DNA of 64,000 nucleotides from Pseudomonas frederiksbergensis (lineage in GTDB: Bacteria > Pseudomonadota > Gammaproteobacteria > Pseudomonadales > Pseudomonadaceae). Positions 34,754 through 43,852 of this stretch are shown one piece after another. The DNA lies in contig NZ_MOBP01000023.1 in assembly GCF_003732665.1 (NCBI RefSeq), forward strand, positions 248,001-312,000, given 5' to 3'. Position 1 is the stretch's first letter. Each line of letters starts with the position of its first letter. The position numbers were made by a program, and so were the translations under genes. Below the pieces are notes generated by a model that was not told the origin of the DNA, did not search any database, and saw nothing but the letters and a program-made list of their open reading frames with translations.

Positions 34754-35128
34754 ATGAAAGTCTTCTGGAAAGGATTCTCCACTTACAGCGTCATCGGCGT
34801 GGCCAATGCGATCATCCATTGGCAGATCTTTTTCGTCCTCAGCACCGGCGCTGAACTCACGCAGGCTGCGAGCAACTTCGCGGCATATTGCGTTGCCGCG
34901 TCCTTTTCCTTCTATGTGAATGCGCTGTACACCTTTGATGCCAAGGTGTCGGTGGGCGTGTATCTGCTGTTCATTGGTCTTATGGGCGCCATGAGCTACG
35001 GCATCGGGCGCCTCGGCGATCTGTGGCGGTTTCCCGGTTTGCTGACGGTGACTGTGTTTTCACTGTTGAGCCTGGTGTGCGGTTTTGTCTTCTCGAAGTT
35101 CGTGCTGTTTCGTGGGCGTGAAACATGA
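34754..35128 (+). CDS. GtrA-family membrane protein
   Basis: 124 residues with four membrane helices and GtrA features (YSVIGVANAIIHWQIFFVL near the start, FVFSKFVLFRGR at the end). GtrA proteins help flip or handle polyprenyl-linked sugars. In mycobacteria a GtrA homologue, Rv3789, lies next to dprE1-dprE2, as here. The stop overlaps the next start (ATGA at 35125-35128). Confidence 0.88.
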   Translation: MKVFWKGFSTYSVIGVANAIIHWQIFFVLSTGAELTQAASNFAAYCVAASFSFYVNALYTFDAKVSVGVYLLFIGLMGAMSYGIGRLGDLWRFPGLLTVTVFSLLSLVCGFVFSKFVLFRGRET

Positions 35129-36594
35129 AAACTTCTCAGCGCCCGGCGCGCCCGTTGACACAACTGACCGTGCCGTCCCGGCCCTTCGTGGTCGATCTGG
35201 ACGGAACGCTGCTCAGGTCCGATCTACTATTCGAAAGCGCCTTGGCCTTTGTTCATTGTCAGCCGTCGCACTGGCTGAAGCCTTTGAATTGGCTCCGTCA
35301 TGGCAAGGCGTATTTGAAAGAACAGTTGGCGCAGGCGACGGATATCGACGTCACCGTGTTGCCCTACGATCCCGATGTACTGGCGCTGATCGAGGCGCAA
35401 CGCAAGGACGGGCGCAAGATTGTGTTGGCCACGGCCAGTCATCATTCGCTGGCGACGCGGATTGCCGAGCATTTGAAGGTGTTTGATGACGTCCTGGCCA
35501 CAAGCCTTGGGTGCAATTTATCGGGCACGAACAAGCGTGATTTGCTGGTGGCGATATATGGCGAGCGAGGTTTTGATTACGTCGGCAATGCGCTTGAGGA
35601 CTTGTCGATTTGGCGCGTGGCCGAGCAGGCCTATGTCGTCAATCCTTCGCCGGGCGTCGAGCTCGCCACCCAAAGCCTGAACAACGTGGTGCAAGTGGTC
35701 CGCTCGGGGGGGATGAATGTCAGGGATTGGTACAAGGCGTTTCGCATCCATCAGTGGGCCAAGAACGCGCTGATCTTCGTGCCGTTGCTGGCCGCGCATC
35801 AGATTGGCAATTCACTGCTGCTCTGGCACGGTCTGCTGGCTTTTGTGTTTTTCGGGTTATGCGCCTCCGGGGTCTATGTCCTCAATGACCTTCTGGACCT
35901 GGAGGACGATCGAAGACATCCGCGCAAACGCTATCGACCGTTTGCCAGTGGGCAGTTGTCGATCAAGTCCGGCCTGATCGTTTTTCCCTGTCTGCTGCTC
36001 ACGGCTTTTATCGGGGCCTGGTGGTGCTTGCCTTGGCATTTCGTCGCTGTGCTGGCCACCTACTACGTGTTGACGCTGGTCTATTCGCTGGTATTGAAGC
36101 GGGTCATGGCCCTGGACGTGATTGCCTTGGCGCTGCTGTACACCTTGCGCATCATTGCCGGTGGCGCCGCGTTCGAACTGGAACTGACGGTGTGGATGCT
36201 GGCGTTTTCGATGTTCATGTTTTTGAGCCTGGCACTGGTCAAGCGCTACGCCGAACTCCAGGTCGCGTTGTGCAACGGCATCACCGGCAAAACCGGTGGC
36301 CGTGATTACTACCCGGCCGATCTGGCGATGCTCTCTTCCCTGGGGGCTGCTTCGGGTTACCTATCGGTGATGGTACTGGCGCTGTACATCCATGACAGTA
36401 CGACCGTCGTGCTTTACAGCCATCCACAACTGATCTGGCTTGGCTGTCCGTTGTTGCTGTTCTGGATCACTCGTATCTGGATGCTGACCCATCGCGGCAG
36501 GATGAATGACGACCCGGTGGTGTTTGCATTGCGGGATCGTTTGAGTCTGGCGCTGGGCGTGATGTTTGGGCTGATTTTCTGGTTGGCGGTATGA
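35125..36594 (+). CDS. HAD phosphatase-UbiA prenyltransferase fusion (decaprenyl-phosphate phosphoribosyltransferase-like)
   Basis: 489 residues. The N-terminal domain (about 20-200) is a HAD hydrolase with the nucleophile motif DLDGT (Asp24, Asp26) and the later GNALEDLSIW acidic motif. The C-terminal part is a UbiA polyprenyl transferase with NDLLDLEDDRRHPRKRYRP from Asn254 and about eight helices. It resembles Rv3806c, which attaches 5-phosphoribose from PRPP to polyprenyl phosphate; a HAD domain would supply the phosphatase that follows. The fusion would give polyprenyl-phosphoribose without the 5-phosphate. Both neighbours overlap it by 4 bp. Confidence 0.85.
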   Translation: MKTSQRPARPLTQLTVPSRPFVVDLDGTLLRSDLLFESALAFVHCQPSHWLKPLNWLRHGKAYLKEQLAQATDIDVTVLPYDPDVLALIEAQRKDGRKIVLATASHHSLATRIAEHLKVFDDVLATSLGCNLSGTNKRDLLVAIYGERGFDYVGNALEDLSIWRVAEQAYVVNPSPGVELATQSLNNVVQVVRSGGMNVRDWYKAFRIHQWAKNALIFVPLLAAHQIGNSLLLWHGLLAFVFFGLCASGVYVLNDLLDLEDDRRHPRKRYRPFASGQLSIKSGLIVFPCLLLTAFIGAWWCLPWHFVAVLATYYVLTLVYSLVLKRVMALDVIALALLYTLRIIAGGAAFELELTVWMLAFSMFMFLSLALVKRYAELQVALCNGITGKTGGRDYYPADLAMLSSLGAASGYLSVMVLALYIHDSTTVVLYSHPQLIWLGCPLLLFWITRIWMLTHRGRMNDDPVVFALRDRLSLALGVMFGLIFWLAV

Positions 36595-37943
36595 AGCGCG
36601 ATGCGCATGCAGGATCGGCCCCTGCAATCAGTCATCCATTAACACCTTGGGGGCATTACCCCACAGGGCGGCAGACAGGTCACCCGTGCCACTGGCGCAG
36701 TGATCTGAAGCAGCAATTGCAGACGTTAATCTGTCATCACGGCACAACCCTGCCATTCGGCAACGGCCGAAGTTACGGCGACAGCTGCCTCGCCAGCAGT
36801 GCGCATGTGTTGCATTTGCGCCCTTTGAATCGATTGATCGAAGCAAACTGGCAAACCGGCCAGATTTGCGCTGAAGCGGGGGTGACCCTCGGCGAGATTC
36901 TGCAAGTATCGATCCCCCATGGCTGGTTTCTGGAGGTCACGCCCGGAACACGCCACGTGACCCTGGGCGGCGCACTGGCCAATGACGTGCATGGCAAGAA
37001 TCATCACCGGCGCGGTACGTTTGCCCACTCTGTATTGAGCTTTGGCCTGCATCGCTCCACGCAACCGCCAATGACGTGTTCACCTTTGGAAAATCCGCAG
37101 TGGTTCGCCGCCACGATGGGCGGGTTGGGCCTGACGGGCATTATTAGTTGGGTGAGCATTCGTCTGCGCAGAATTCAGTCCAGCCGGGTCGAGACGGTTC
37201 GGGTGCGGTTTGACCATCTGCGCGAATTCTTCGCGTTGTCGGCGGAGCTGGACCCTTTGCACGAATACAGCGTGGCGTGGATCGATTGCCTGGCCAAGGG
37301 TCGCCAGCGAGGGCGCGGGGTGTTTACCGTCGGCGAGCACAGTGAAAACGGGCCGCTTCAGGTCGCGCCGACACGCTCGCTGAGCCTGCCGATCCGGCCA
37401 CCGGTGTCCTTGATCAATCGGCTCTCACTGAACCTCTTCAACCGCAGTTATTGGGCAATGCAACCGGCGACTCGGGTACACCAAATCGTCCCCTACAGCC
37501 CGTTTTTCTATCCGCTGGATGGCATCGAGCATTGGAATCGGGCCTACGGACGCAAAGGTTTCCAGCAGTTCCAGTGCGTGTTGCCCGAAACGACGGCCGA
37601 AGACGCCTTGGCCCAGCTCCTCAACGCGATTGCCCACAGCGGCACCGGGTCCTTTCTCGCGGTGCTCAAGCGCTGTGGCGATTTGACCTCGCCGGGGCTG
37701 CTGTCCTTTCCGATGCCTGGAACGTCACTGGCGCTGGATTTTCCTCAGAACACTGCGCTGACGAACACACTGCTGCCACGTCTGGACGCCATCGTCCGGG
37801 AGGCCGGTGGTCGGCTCTACCCGGCCAAGGACGCGCACATGAGCGGCCGCGATTTTCGCCAGGCTTACCCAGCCTGGGAACAAGTTGAAGCGCTGCGCGA
37901 CCCGGCGCTGATGTCCCGTTTTTGGCAGCGAGTCATCCAATGA
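36591..37943 (+). CDS. DprE1-like FAD-dependent decaprenylphosphoryl-ribose oxidase
   Basis: 450 residues. The FAD-binding loop is GNGRSYGD (57-64), and the covalent-flavin-type segment VTLGGALANDVHGKNHHRRG contains His134. The C-terminal half has LSFPMPGTSLALDFP and GGRLYPAKDAH, which align well with mycobacterial DprE1. It would oxidise the 2'-OH of polyprenyl-P-ribose to a keto intermediate. The position that is a cysteine in M. tuberculosis DprE1 (Cys387) is Ala381 here. The start and stop both overlap neighbours by 4 bp. Confidence 0.88.
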   Translation: MKRDAHAGSAPAISHPLTPWGHYPTGRQTGHPCHWRSDLKQQLQTLICHHGTTLPFGNGRSYGDSCLASSAHVLHLRPLNRLIEANWQTGQICAEAGVTLGEILQVSIPHGWFLEVTPGTRHVTLGGALANDVHGKNHHRRGTFAHSVLSFGLHRSTQPPMTCSPLENPQWFAATMGGLGLTGIISWVSIRLRRIQSSRVETVRVRFDHLREFFALSAELDPLHEYSVAWIDCLAKGRQRGRGVFTVGEHSENGPLQVAPTRSLSLPIRPPVSLINRLSLNLFNRSYWAMQPATRVHQIVPYSPFFYPLDGIEHWNRAYGRKGFQQFQCVLPETTAEDALAQLLNAIAHSGTGSFLAVLKRCGDLTSPGLLSFPMPGTSLALDFPQNTALTNTLLPRLDAIVREAGGRLYPAKDAHMSGRDFRQAYPAWEQVEALRDPALMSRFWQRVIQ

Positions 37944-38680
37944 AAAAAATACTGATCGTGGGGGCCACCTCGGCCATCGCCAGTGCCTGTGCTCGGCGCT
38001 GGGCGGAGCAGGGCAACGAGTTTTTCCTGGTCGCGCGCGATGTGCAGAAAATCCAGCAAACCAGCGCTGATCTGTTGGTTCGAGGCGCTGGCAGGGTGAC
38101 GTCTCATGTGATGGACGCCACAGATATCGCCGCACATCCGGTCATGCTGGAGCGTTGCCTTCGCACCTTGCAATCGATCGACATCTGCCTGATCGCCCAC
38201 GGCACCTTGCCGGATCAATCCGTGTGCGAACAAAACGTCGAGGTGGCTCTGGCGGAGTTTGCCAATAACGGTACGTCGGTGATTGCGCTGTTGACGCTTT
38301 TGGCTAATCAAATGGCTGCCCAGCGTTGCGGAACCCTGGCGGTTATTTCCTCGGTCGCTGGCGATCGAGGGCGTTCGTCCAACTATTTGTATGGTTCAGC
38401 CAAAGCCGCTGTTTCAGCCTTTTGCGAAGGGCTGCGTGCGCGGCTGTTCAAGTGCGGTGTGCAGGTGATGACCATCAAGCCCGGTTTCGTCGATACGCCG
38501 ATGACCCAAGGGCTGACGTTGCCGGCGCTGTTGGTCACGCAACCGGAGGACGTCGCCCGACGCGTCGTCGCCGGCATTGAGCACCAGAAGTCGGTGCTTT
38601 ACGTGCCGGGGTTCTGGGCCTTGATCATGTGGGTAATTCGCGGGTTGCCGCAGTGGCTGTTCAAGAGGCTGAGCCTGTGA
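37940..38680 (+). CDS. DprE2-like short-chain reductase
   Basis: 246-residue SDR. The nucleotide motif is GATSAIA at residue 8, the catalytic serine region is ISSVAGDRG, and the active pair is Tyr151/Lys155 (YGSAK). DprE2 reduces the keto sugar made by DprE1 to polyprenyl-P-arabinose. The C-terminal amphipathic helix (FWALIMWVIRGLPQWLFKRL) suits membrane association. The start overlaps dprE1 by 4 bp and the stop overlaps the next GTG start. Confidence 0.87.
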   Translation: MKKILIVGATSAIASACARRWAEQGNEFFLVARDVQKIQQTSADLLVRGAGRVTSHVMDATDIAAHPVMLERCLRTLQSIDICLIAHGTLPDQSVCEQNVEVALAEFANNGTSVIALLTLLANQMAAQRCGTLAVISSVAGDRGRSSNYLYGSAKAAVSAFCEGLRARLFKCGVQVMTIKPGFVDTPMTQGLTLPALLVTQPEDVARRVVAGIEHQKSVLYVPGFWALIMWVIRGLPQWLFKRLSL

Positions 38681-39651
38681 ATCAGGAATTGTTCCTGTCC
38701 GGTTGGCGTTATCGGGTCTTGATCGGCTCGGTGGTTTGCTCGGCCCTGGCTTATCTCGTTGCTTCCCTATGGGGCGGCTGGTCGGCGGTGAGTGGCGCAA
38801 TGAGTCGGGTCGGGTGGCTAATCGCAGCTCAGATCGGTGTGTTGATCCTGACTGGTTACGGCCTGCGTTTCTTGCGTTGGCAGACCTACCTCTATGCCCT
38901 GGGACATTCGTTGCCGTGGCGGCCGAGCCTGAAAATCTACCTCGCCGGTTTTGCCTTGACCACGACACCAGGCAAGGCCGGCGAAGCATTGCGTGGGGTG
39001 TTGCTCAAACGCTGGGGCGTGCCTTATGCCAACGGCTTCGCGGCGCTGGTCAGTGAGCGTCTGTCGGACCTGTTGGCCATGGTGTTACTGGCCTTGTTCG
39101 GCTTGAGCGACCACCCGGAGTGGCTCTCGATCATTGTCGTCAGCCTAGTGCTGGTGATCTGTGGTTTTTTGTTGGTTTCCCGACAAGAGCTGACGGACTT
39201 AGTTGAGCAACGAATATCTCGTGGACGCGGCTGGACGTCCCGGGTATTACGCAGCGTTATTCAAGTATTGCTCCAGTCGCGCCGGTGCCACACGTCGCGC
39301 CGTCTGATCGGTACAACGCTGTTGAGTCTATTGGCCTGGAGCCTCGAAGTGCTGGCGTTCTATTGGATATTGAGCGCCATGGGCCTCGACGTCCCGCTGA
39401 TCTTCACGATGTTTGTGTATGCCGTTTCCATGCTCGCGGGCGCGTTGAGCTTTATGCCGGGCGGACTTGGCAGTGCGGAAGCGGTGATGGTCGCGTTGTT
39501 GGTGTCCAGTGACGTTGCGCTGCCGGATGCGATTGCGGCGACGGTTTTGTTGCGGTTGGTGACGTTGTGGTTTGCGGTGGGGTTGGGGGCGGCCGTTTTA
39601 GTTCGTATCAAGAATAAACCGGCTTTCACGGTAAACACCTTGGATGATTGA
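38677..39651 (+). CDS. Lysylphosphatidylglycerol-synthase TM-region/flippase-like membrane protein (UPF0104)
   Basis: 324 residues with about eight membrane helices and the family motifs TTTPGKAGEALRGVLLKRWG and FMPGGLGSAEAVMVALL. This family (AglD-like) often accompanies polyprenyl-sugar pathways, and transport of the lipid-linked sugar is a reasonable inferred role. The start is GTG at 38677 (Val in the longer frame), inside a GTGA overlap with the SDR stop and 9 bp after AGAGG. The ATG-led frame from 38629 would overlap the SDR by 52 bp. Confidence 0.8.
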   Translation: MNQELFLSGWRYRVLIGSVVCSALAYLVASLWGGWSAVSGAMSRVGWLIAAQIGVLILTGYGLRFLRWQTYLYALGHSLPWRPSLKIYLAGFALTTTPGKAGEALRGVLLKRWGVPYANGFAALVSERLSDLLAMVLLALFGLSDHPEWLSIIVVSLVLVICGFLLVSRQELTDLVEQRISRGRGWTSRVLRSVIQVLLQSRRCHTSRRLIGTTLLSLLAWSLEVLAFYWILSAMGLDVPLIFTMFVYAVSMLAGALSFMPGGLGSAEAVMVALLVSSDVALPDAIAATVLLRLVTLWFAVGLGAAVLVRIKNKPAFTVNTLDD

Positions 39652-39661
39652 GCGAGGCGCT

Positions 39662-41080
39662 ATGTTTGCACTGACAAGGAATAAGCAATCATTAATGTAC
39701 GTTCTATTGTTGATGATTGTAGTGTTGGGGGCGGCGTTTCGTAGTTATAAGCTGTTCGATAAGAGCTTGTGGATGGATGAATTGTTCAGCGCGTGGGCCA
39801 GCGATCCTGAAAATGATTTGAGTACGGTGTTTCATAGAACCGTCGAGGATGTCCATCCACCGCTTTATCAGATTTTATTATGGTGTGTTTATAAGGTTTT
39901 TGGCTATGGAGAGCGTGTTGGGCGAGTTTTTTCGATGTTATTAGGTGTTGCTGTTATTCCAGCAATGTATGCGCTAGGTGTGAAATTGTTCAGTTCGTCG
40001 GTTGGGTTGCTAGTCGCCTGGTTGTCCGCCATAAATTTCTACTTGATATTTTTTTCACAAAATACCAGGTCCTACGAGTTACTTGTTCTGATGACGATTT
40101 TGTCTTTTGTTGCGTTTGTCTGTTTTTTAAGAAAGGTTAATGCCGTCACTGCTCTGCTTTACGCACTGGTCAGCGCGGCATTGGTCAATACTCACTACTT
40201 TGGTGTTTTACTTGTAGTGAGTCAGGCTATGTTTCTACTGTGTGAGCTATTTCGTTCGGGGTTTAATGGTCGGATGCTTTTATTAGGGGCGGGGGCAGGT
40301 GGGCTGATAGTGTTATCACTTGCGCCGACGATGAGTTTTATGCTGGACAATTTTAAAAAAAAGGACTCATGGATACCCAGGCCCGATAATCAATTTATCG
40401 TGGATACATGGGTTCTTCCTTTTGGCGATCTGTCTGTGGCATTAGTGTGTACTTTGCTTTTTTTGGTAGGTTTGAATGCCATGGTTCGACGCTCTGATGA
40501 TCGCGGATCAGCCGGAATATTGTTGTGCTGGTGGCTTATAGGGTTTGCAGTGGCTTATGTGAGGTCGATGTTTTACACACCCATTTTTTCTTTGAAAAAC
40601 GCAATTGTATTTGTGCCAGCCATTCTTGTTATCGTTGCTTATGGAGTCGATTTTGTTGAAGACCGGTTTGTAAAGGGAGTATTTGTTGTTTTTATATCTG
40701 TCGTGTCAAGCTCCTATTTTTTGACCCAGCCCAGTGTGCCCGAAGCCCTGAGACTTCAACACGATCTTCGCGCGCCGACACTGAAAGTTATAAGTGACGG
40801 CAGGAATATGCCTGTATATGCCCGGTTTAGTACTGAGCATATAACGTACTCAAAGTTGCTGGGGGCACCTATTGATGTCAGCAATCTTGAAACTGTAGAA
40901 GCGCGCCTGAAGGCTGGTCAAACACCGTTCTGTTTTTATGTCATTGCAGATCAATGGGACAGGGCACGCATTAACAATTATCCCGCTCAATTCGGTGTGA
41001 GCTTGATTCACACGGCAGAATTCGAGAACTCTGCCGTACTCGAGTACTGTTCCGGCACCTCGCCCACTAGCCGTCCTTGA
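39662..41080 (+). CDS. GT39/ArnT-like membrane glycosyltransferase
   Basis: 472 residues with about eleven membrane helices. The first periplasmic loop carries the acidic pair of GT-C enzymes (LWMDELFSAW), followed by VEDVHPPLYQILLW, typical of PMT-type transferases. It would use a polyprenyl-phosphate sugar, here probably arabinose, to modify a periplasmic acceptor. GAGGCG precedes the ATG at 39662. The coding DNA is visibly richer in A/T than all other operon genes, with many TTT and ATA codons, suggesting separate acquisition. Confidence 0.82.
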   Translation: MFALTRNKQSLMYVLLLMIVVLGAAFRSYKLFDKSLWMDELFSAWASDPENDLSTVFHRTVEDVHPPLYQILLWCVYKVFGYGERVGRVFSMLLGVAVIPAMYALGVKLFSSSVGLLVAWLSAINFYLIFFSQNTRSYELLVLMTILSFVAFVCFLRKVNAVTALLYALVSAALVNTHYFGVLLVVSQAMFLLCELFRSGFNGRMLLLGAGAGGLIVLSLAPTMSFMLDNFKKKDSWIPRPDNQFIVDTWVLPFGDLSVALVCTLLFLVGLNAMVRRSDDRGSAGILLCWWLIGFAVAYVRSMFYTPIFSLKNAIVFVPAILVIVAYGVDFVEDRFVKGVFVVFISVVSSSYFLTQPSVPEALRLQHDLRAPTLKVISDGRNMPVYARFSTEHITYSKLLGAPIDVSNLETVEARLKAGQTPFCFYVIADQWDRARINNYPAQFGVSLIHTAEFENSAVLEYCSGTSPTSRP

Positions 41081-41127
41081 TCTGGAATGGAGTGTCAATC
41101 AATACAGTCTGACGCTCCATTTATTGG

Positions 41128-42747
41128 CTAAGCCGCCGCCACTTCCCCCGGCTCAAAACTATCCGCACGCGCCATCTGCCACATCCGCGAGTAAAACTCG
41201 CCATTCACTTCCCCGGTCAACAACTCCCCCGGTTTCAAAAACACATGCAACTGCGAGAACAACTTGATCTCGGTCGCCGACATGCGCCGTACCAAATGCT
41301 TGGCCGACAACTGCGAAGGATGCTCCAGCCCAGCCGCCGCCAGCATTTCAGCCAACGCCTTCAACGTATTGCGATGGAAGTTGAACACCCGCTGAGCCTT
41401 GTCCGGCACCACCAATGCGCGTTGGCGCAAGGTGTCTTGAGTCGCGACACCGGTCGGGCATTTGTTGGTGTGGCAGCTTTGGGACTGGATGCAGCCGATG
41501 GCGAACATGAAGCCGCGCGCGGAGTTGGCCCAGTCGGCGCCGATGGCCAGGACGCTGGCGATGTCGAAGGCGCTGACGATTTTGCCGCTGGCGCCGAGTT
41601 TGATTTTGTCCCGCAGGTTCAGGCCCACTAACGTGTTGTGTACGAACAACAGGCCTTCGCGCATCGGCACGCCGATGTGGTCGGTGAATTCCACGGGCGC
41701 GGCGCCGGTGCCGCCTTCCTTGCCGTCGACGACGATAAAGTCCGGGAGGATGCCGGTTTCCAGCATGGCTTTGGCGATGCCCATGAATTCCCACGGGTGG
41801 CCGAGGCAGAACTTGAAGCCCACCGGTTTGCCGCCGGACAGTTCGCGCAGTTGCTGGATAAAGTGCATCAGTTCGATCGGCGTGGAAAACGCGCTGTGCC
41901 GTGAAGGCGAGATGCAGTCTTCGCCCATCATGATGCCGCGGGTTTCGGCGATTTCCTTGGTGACTTTGTGCTTGGGCAGGATGCCGCCGTGGCCGGGTTT
42001 GGCGCCTTGGCTCATCTTGATTTCGATCATGCGCACTTGCGGCGTCTGAGCCTGGGCGGCGAAGCGTTCCGGATCGAAGCGGCCGTCGGCGGTGCGGCAG
42101 CCGAAGTAGCCGCTGCCGAGTTCCCAGGTCAGGTCGCCGCCGTTTTCCCGATGATAGGCGCTGATGCTGCCTTCGCCGGTGTCGTGGGCGAAGTTGCCAA
42201 GCTTGGCGCCCTGGTTCAGCGCACGGATGGCGTTGGCGCTGAGGGAACCGAAGCTCATGGCCGAGATGTTGAACACCGACGCCGAGTACGGCTGGGTGCA
42301 CTGCGGGCCGCCGACCATCACACGGAAACCGCTCGGGTCACTCAACGGCGCCGGGCGCATGGAGTGGCCGATGAATTCGAAACCCGACTGATACACATCG
42401 ATCAGCGTGCCGAAGGGTTTGTCGGCGCTTTCATTCTTGGCCCGCGAGTAGACCAGCGAACGCTGGGCCCGGGAGAAGGGCAGGGCATCGCTGTCGGATT
42501 CGAGCAGGTACTGGCGGATTTCCGGGCGAATGCCTTCCACCAGGTAGCGGATATTGCCGAGGATCGGGTAATTGCGCCGCACGGCGTGGGGGCTTTGCAA
42601 CAGGTCGAACAGACCCACGAGGCTAAGCACGCCGGTGACGGCGGTGATCGGCCAAAGCCAGTCGTGTTGCAGGAAGGGCAGGCTGGCGAGGGTGAAAATC
42701 ACGCAAGCGGCAAAGAAGGCGTAGCGGCTCAGGAGTGACAGGCTCAT
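41128..42747 (-). CDS. FMN-binding glutamate-synthase family protein (GltB2-like)
   Basis: 539 residues. Two N-terminal membrane helices are followed by the FMN barrel of glutamate synthase (FNISAMSFGSLS, GGILPKHKVTKEIAE, VVDGKEGGTGAAP). A cysteine cluster, CIQSQSCHTNKCPTGVA, can hold an Fe-S centre. The glutaminase and FAD-linker domains of full GltB are absent, so its reaction is not simply glutamate synthesis. Such stand-alone proteins are common in Pseudomonas, but I know of no defined role. It is convergent with the sugar operon. Confidence 0.85.
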   Translation of the reverse strand: MSLSLLSRYAFFAACVIFTLASLPFLQHDWLWPITAVTGVLSLVGLFDLLQSPHAVRRNYPILGNIRYLVEGIRPEIRQYLLESDSDALPFSRAQRSLVYSRAKNESADKPFGTLIDVYQSGFEFIGHSMRPAPLSDPSGFRVMVGGPQCTQPYSASVFNISAMSFGSLSANAIRALNQGAKLGNFAHDTGEGSISAYHRENGGDLTWELGSGYFGCRTADGRFDPERFAAQAQTPQVRMIEIKMSQGAKPGHGGILPKHKVTKEIAETRGIMMGEDCISPSRHSAFSTPIELMHFIQQLRELSGGKPVGFKFCLGHPWEFMGIAKAMLETGILPDFIVVDGKEGGTGAAPVEFTDHIGVPMREGLLFVHNTLVGLNLRDKIKLGASGKIVSAFDIASVLAIGADWANSARGFMFAIGCIQSQSCHTNKCPTGVATQDTLRQRALVVPDKAQRVFNFHRNTLKALAEMLAAAGLEHPSQLSAKHLVRRMSATEIKLFSQLHVFLKPGELLTGEVNGEFYSRMWQMARADSFEPGEVAAA

Positions 42748-42812
42748 ACGGTTTCCCTGGGTTCGGACTCGGTTATGTGCAACACGGTGGACTGTGGGGG
42801 CACTGACATCCC

Positions 42813-42902
42813 TGTGGGAGCGGGCTTGCTCGCGAAAGCGGTGTGTCAGCCACCATCAATGTTGAATCTGATGGCCTCTTCGCGAGCAAGCCCGCTCCCA
42901 CA
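42813..42902. repeat. REPIN
   Basis: Inverted REP pair, TGTGGGAGCGGGCTTGCTCG subtype, between the LuxR gene and the GltB-like gene. Confidence 0.9.
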
Positions 42903-42924
42903 GAAAAGCGCTCCCGGTGGTGTT

Positions 42925-43725
42925 TCAGGCGTTTTGCGCCTGCAGGAATATCGAAAACAGCTCCGACTGGGACTTGATCCCCAGTTTGCTGTACATGTGT
43001 TTCTTATGGACTTTCACGGTTTCTACGGAGATTTCCAGCTTACGGGCGATTTCTTTGCTGGAGCAACCGCTGAGCATCAACCTTCCGACGTCCAGCTCCC
43101 GGGCGGTCAGTTGCGCGCCTTTGAGTTGCTGCACCGAGGCTTCCAGTTGCACGCGCCAGTCGGCGTGTTGCGGGGCGGGGGCCAGGGCTACGACTTCGTT
43201 GATTTCATAGGGCAGGCGCTGGCGCAACAGGCCCAGCACCCACGGCTGGATCAGCGACAGCAAGGCTATCTGCTGGCCGCTGAAACGCTGCTTGCTGCCC
43301 AACGACAGGCACAGCGTGCGGTCGCCTTCGAGCTGGCAATTGAACTGGATTTCGTCGGCCACCACATTCAGACGAAAGTAGCGCTGGTAATACTCCGTCA
43401 GCTCGAAGTGCTCTGGCGCGACTTCCGACAGGCGATAGAGCCCGGTGCGCGACTGTTCGCGGCAGGCGATGTAGAACGGGTCGAGCAGGTACAGGCCGCG
43501 CAGGTAATCCTGGAACAGTTGATCGGGGCTGCCGTCCTCGCCGGGGCATTCGGCGAACACCAGCGGGTGCTGGTCGGCGCTGAAAAGCAGCACCACCCAG
43601 CTGTCGAAATCCACGTATTGATCCAGCAACCGGACCAGTTGCGTCCAGAAATTCGGCTTGTCCAAGGCGTCGATCAGTTGCCCCACCGAGCGGTGCCAGG
43701 CGATGTCATCCAGCGAGAGTGTCAT
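42925..43725 (-). CDS. LuxR-family transcriptional regulator
   Basis: 266 residues. About 190 N-terminal residues form an unrecognised sensor region. The C-terminal LuxR helix-turn-helix is clear: LTARELDVGRLMLSGCSSKEIARKLEIS then VETVKVHKKHMYSKL. No receiver aspartate cluster or autoinducer-domain signature is evident. It faces the nitrilase-family gene across 127 bp, and may control it and the permease beyond. Confidence 0.85.
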   Translation of the reverse strand: MTLSLDDIAWHRSVGQLIDALDKPNFWTQLVRLLDQYVDFDSWVVLLFSADQHPLVFAECPGEDGSPDQLFQDYLRGLYLLDPFYIACREQSRTGLYRLSEVAPEHFELTEYYQRYFRLNVVADEIQFNCQLEGDRTLCLSLGSKQRFSGQQIALLSLIQPWVLGLLRQRLPYEINEVVALAPAPQHADWRVQLEASVQQLKGAQLTARELDVGRLMLSGCSSKEIARKLEISVETVKVHKKHMYSKLGIKSQSELFSIFLQAQNA

Positions 43726-43852
43726 GCGTCTACCCCTATCGGGTTACCCCGGCCGCGTGATTCCCTGGCCGGTTGCTTGCTGCGCATACTGGCGCACAGA
43801 CACCGACCGGGCAATCTTTCTGCATCCCCGGCGCTCATAACAAGGAATACCC

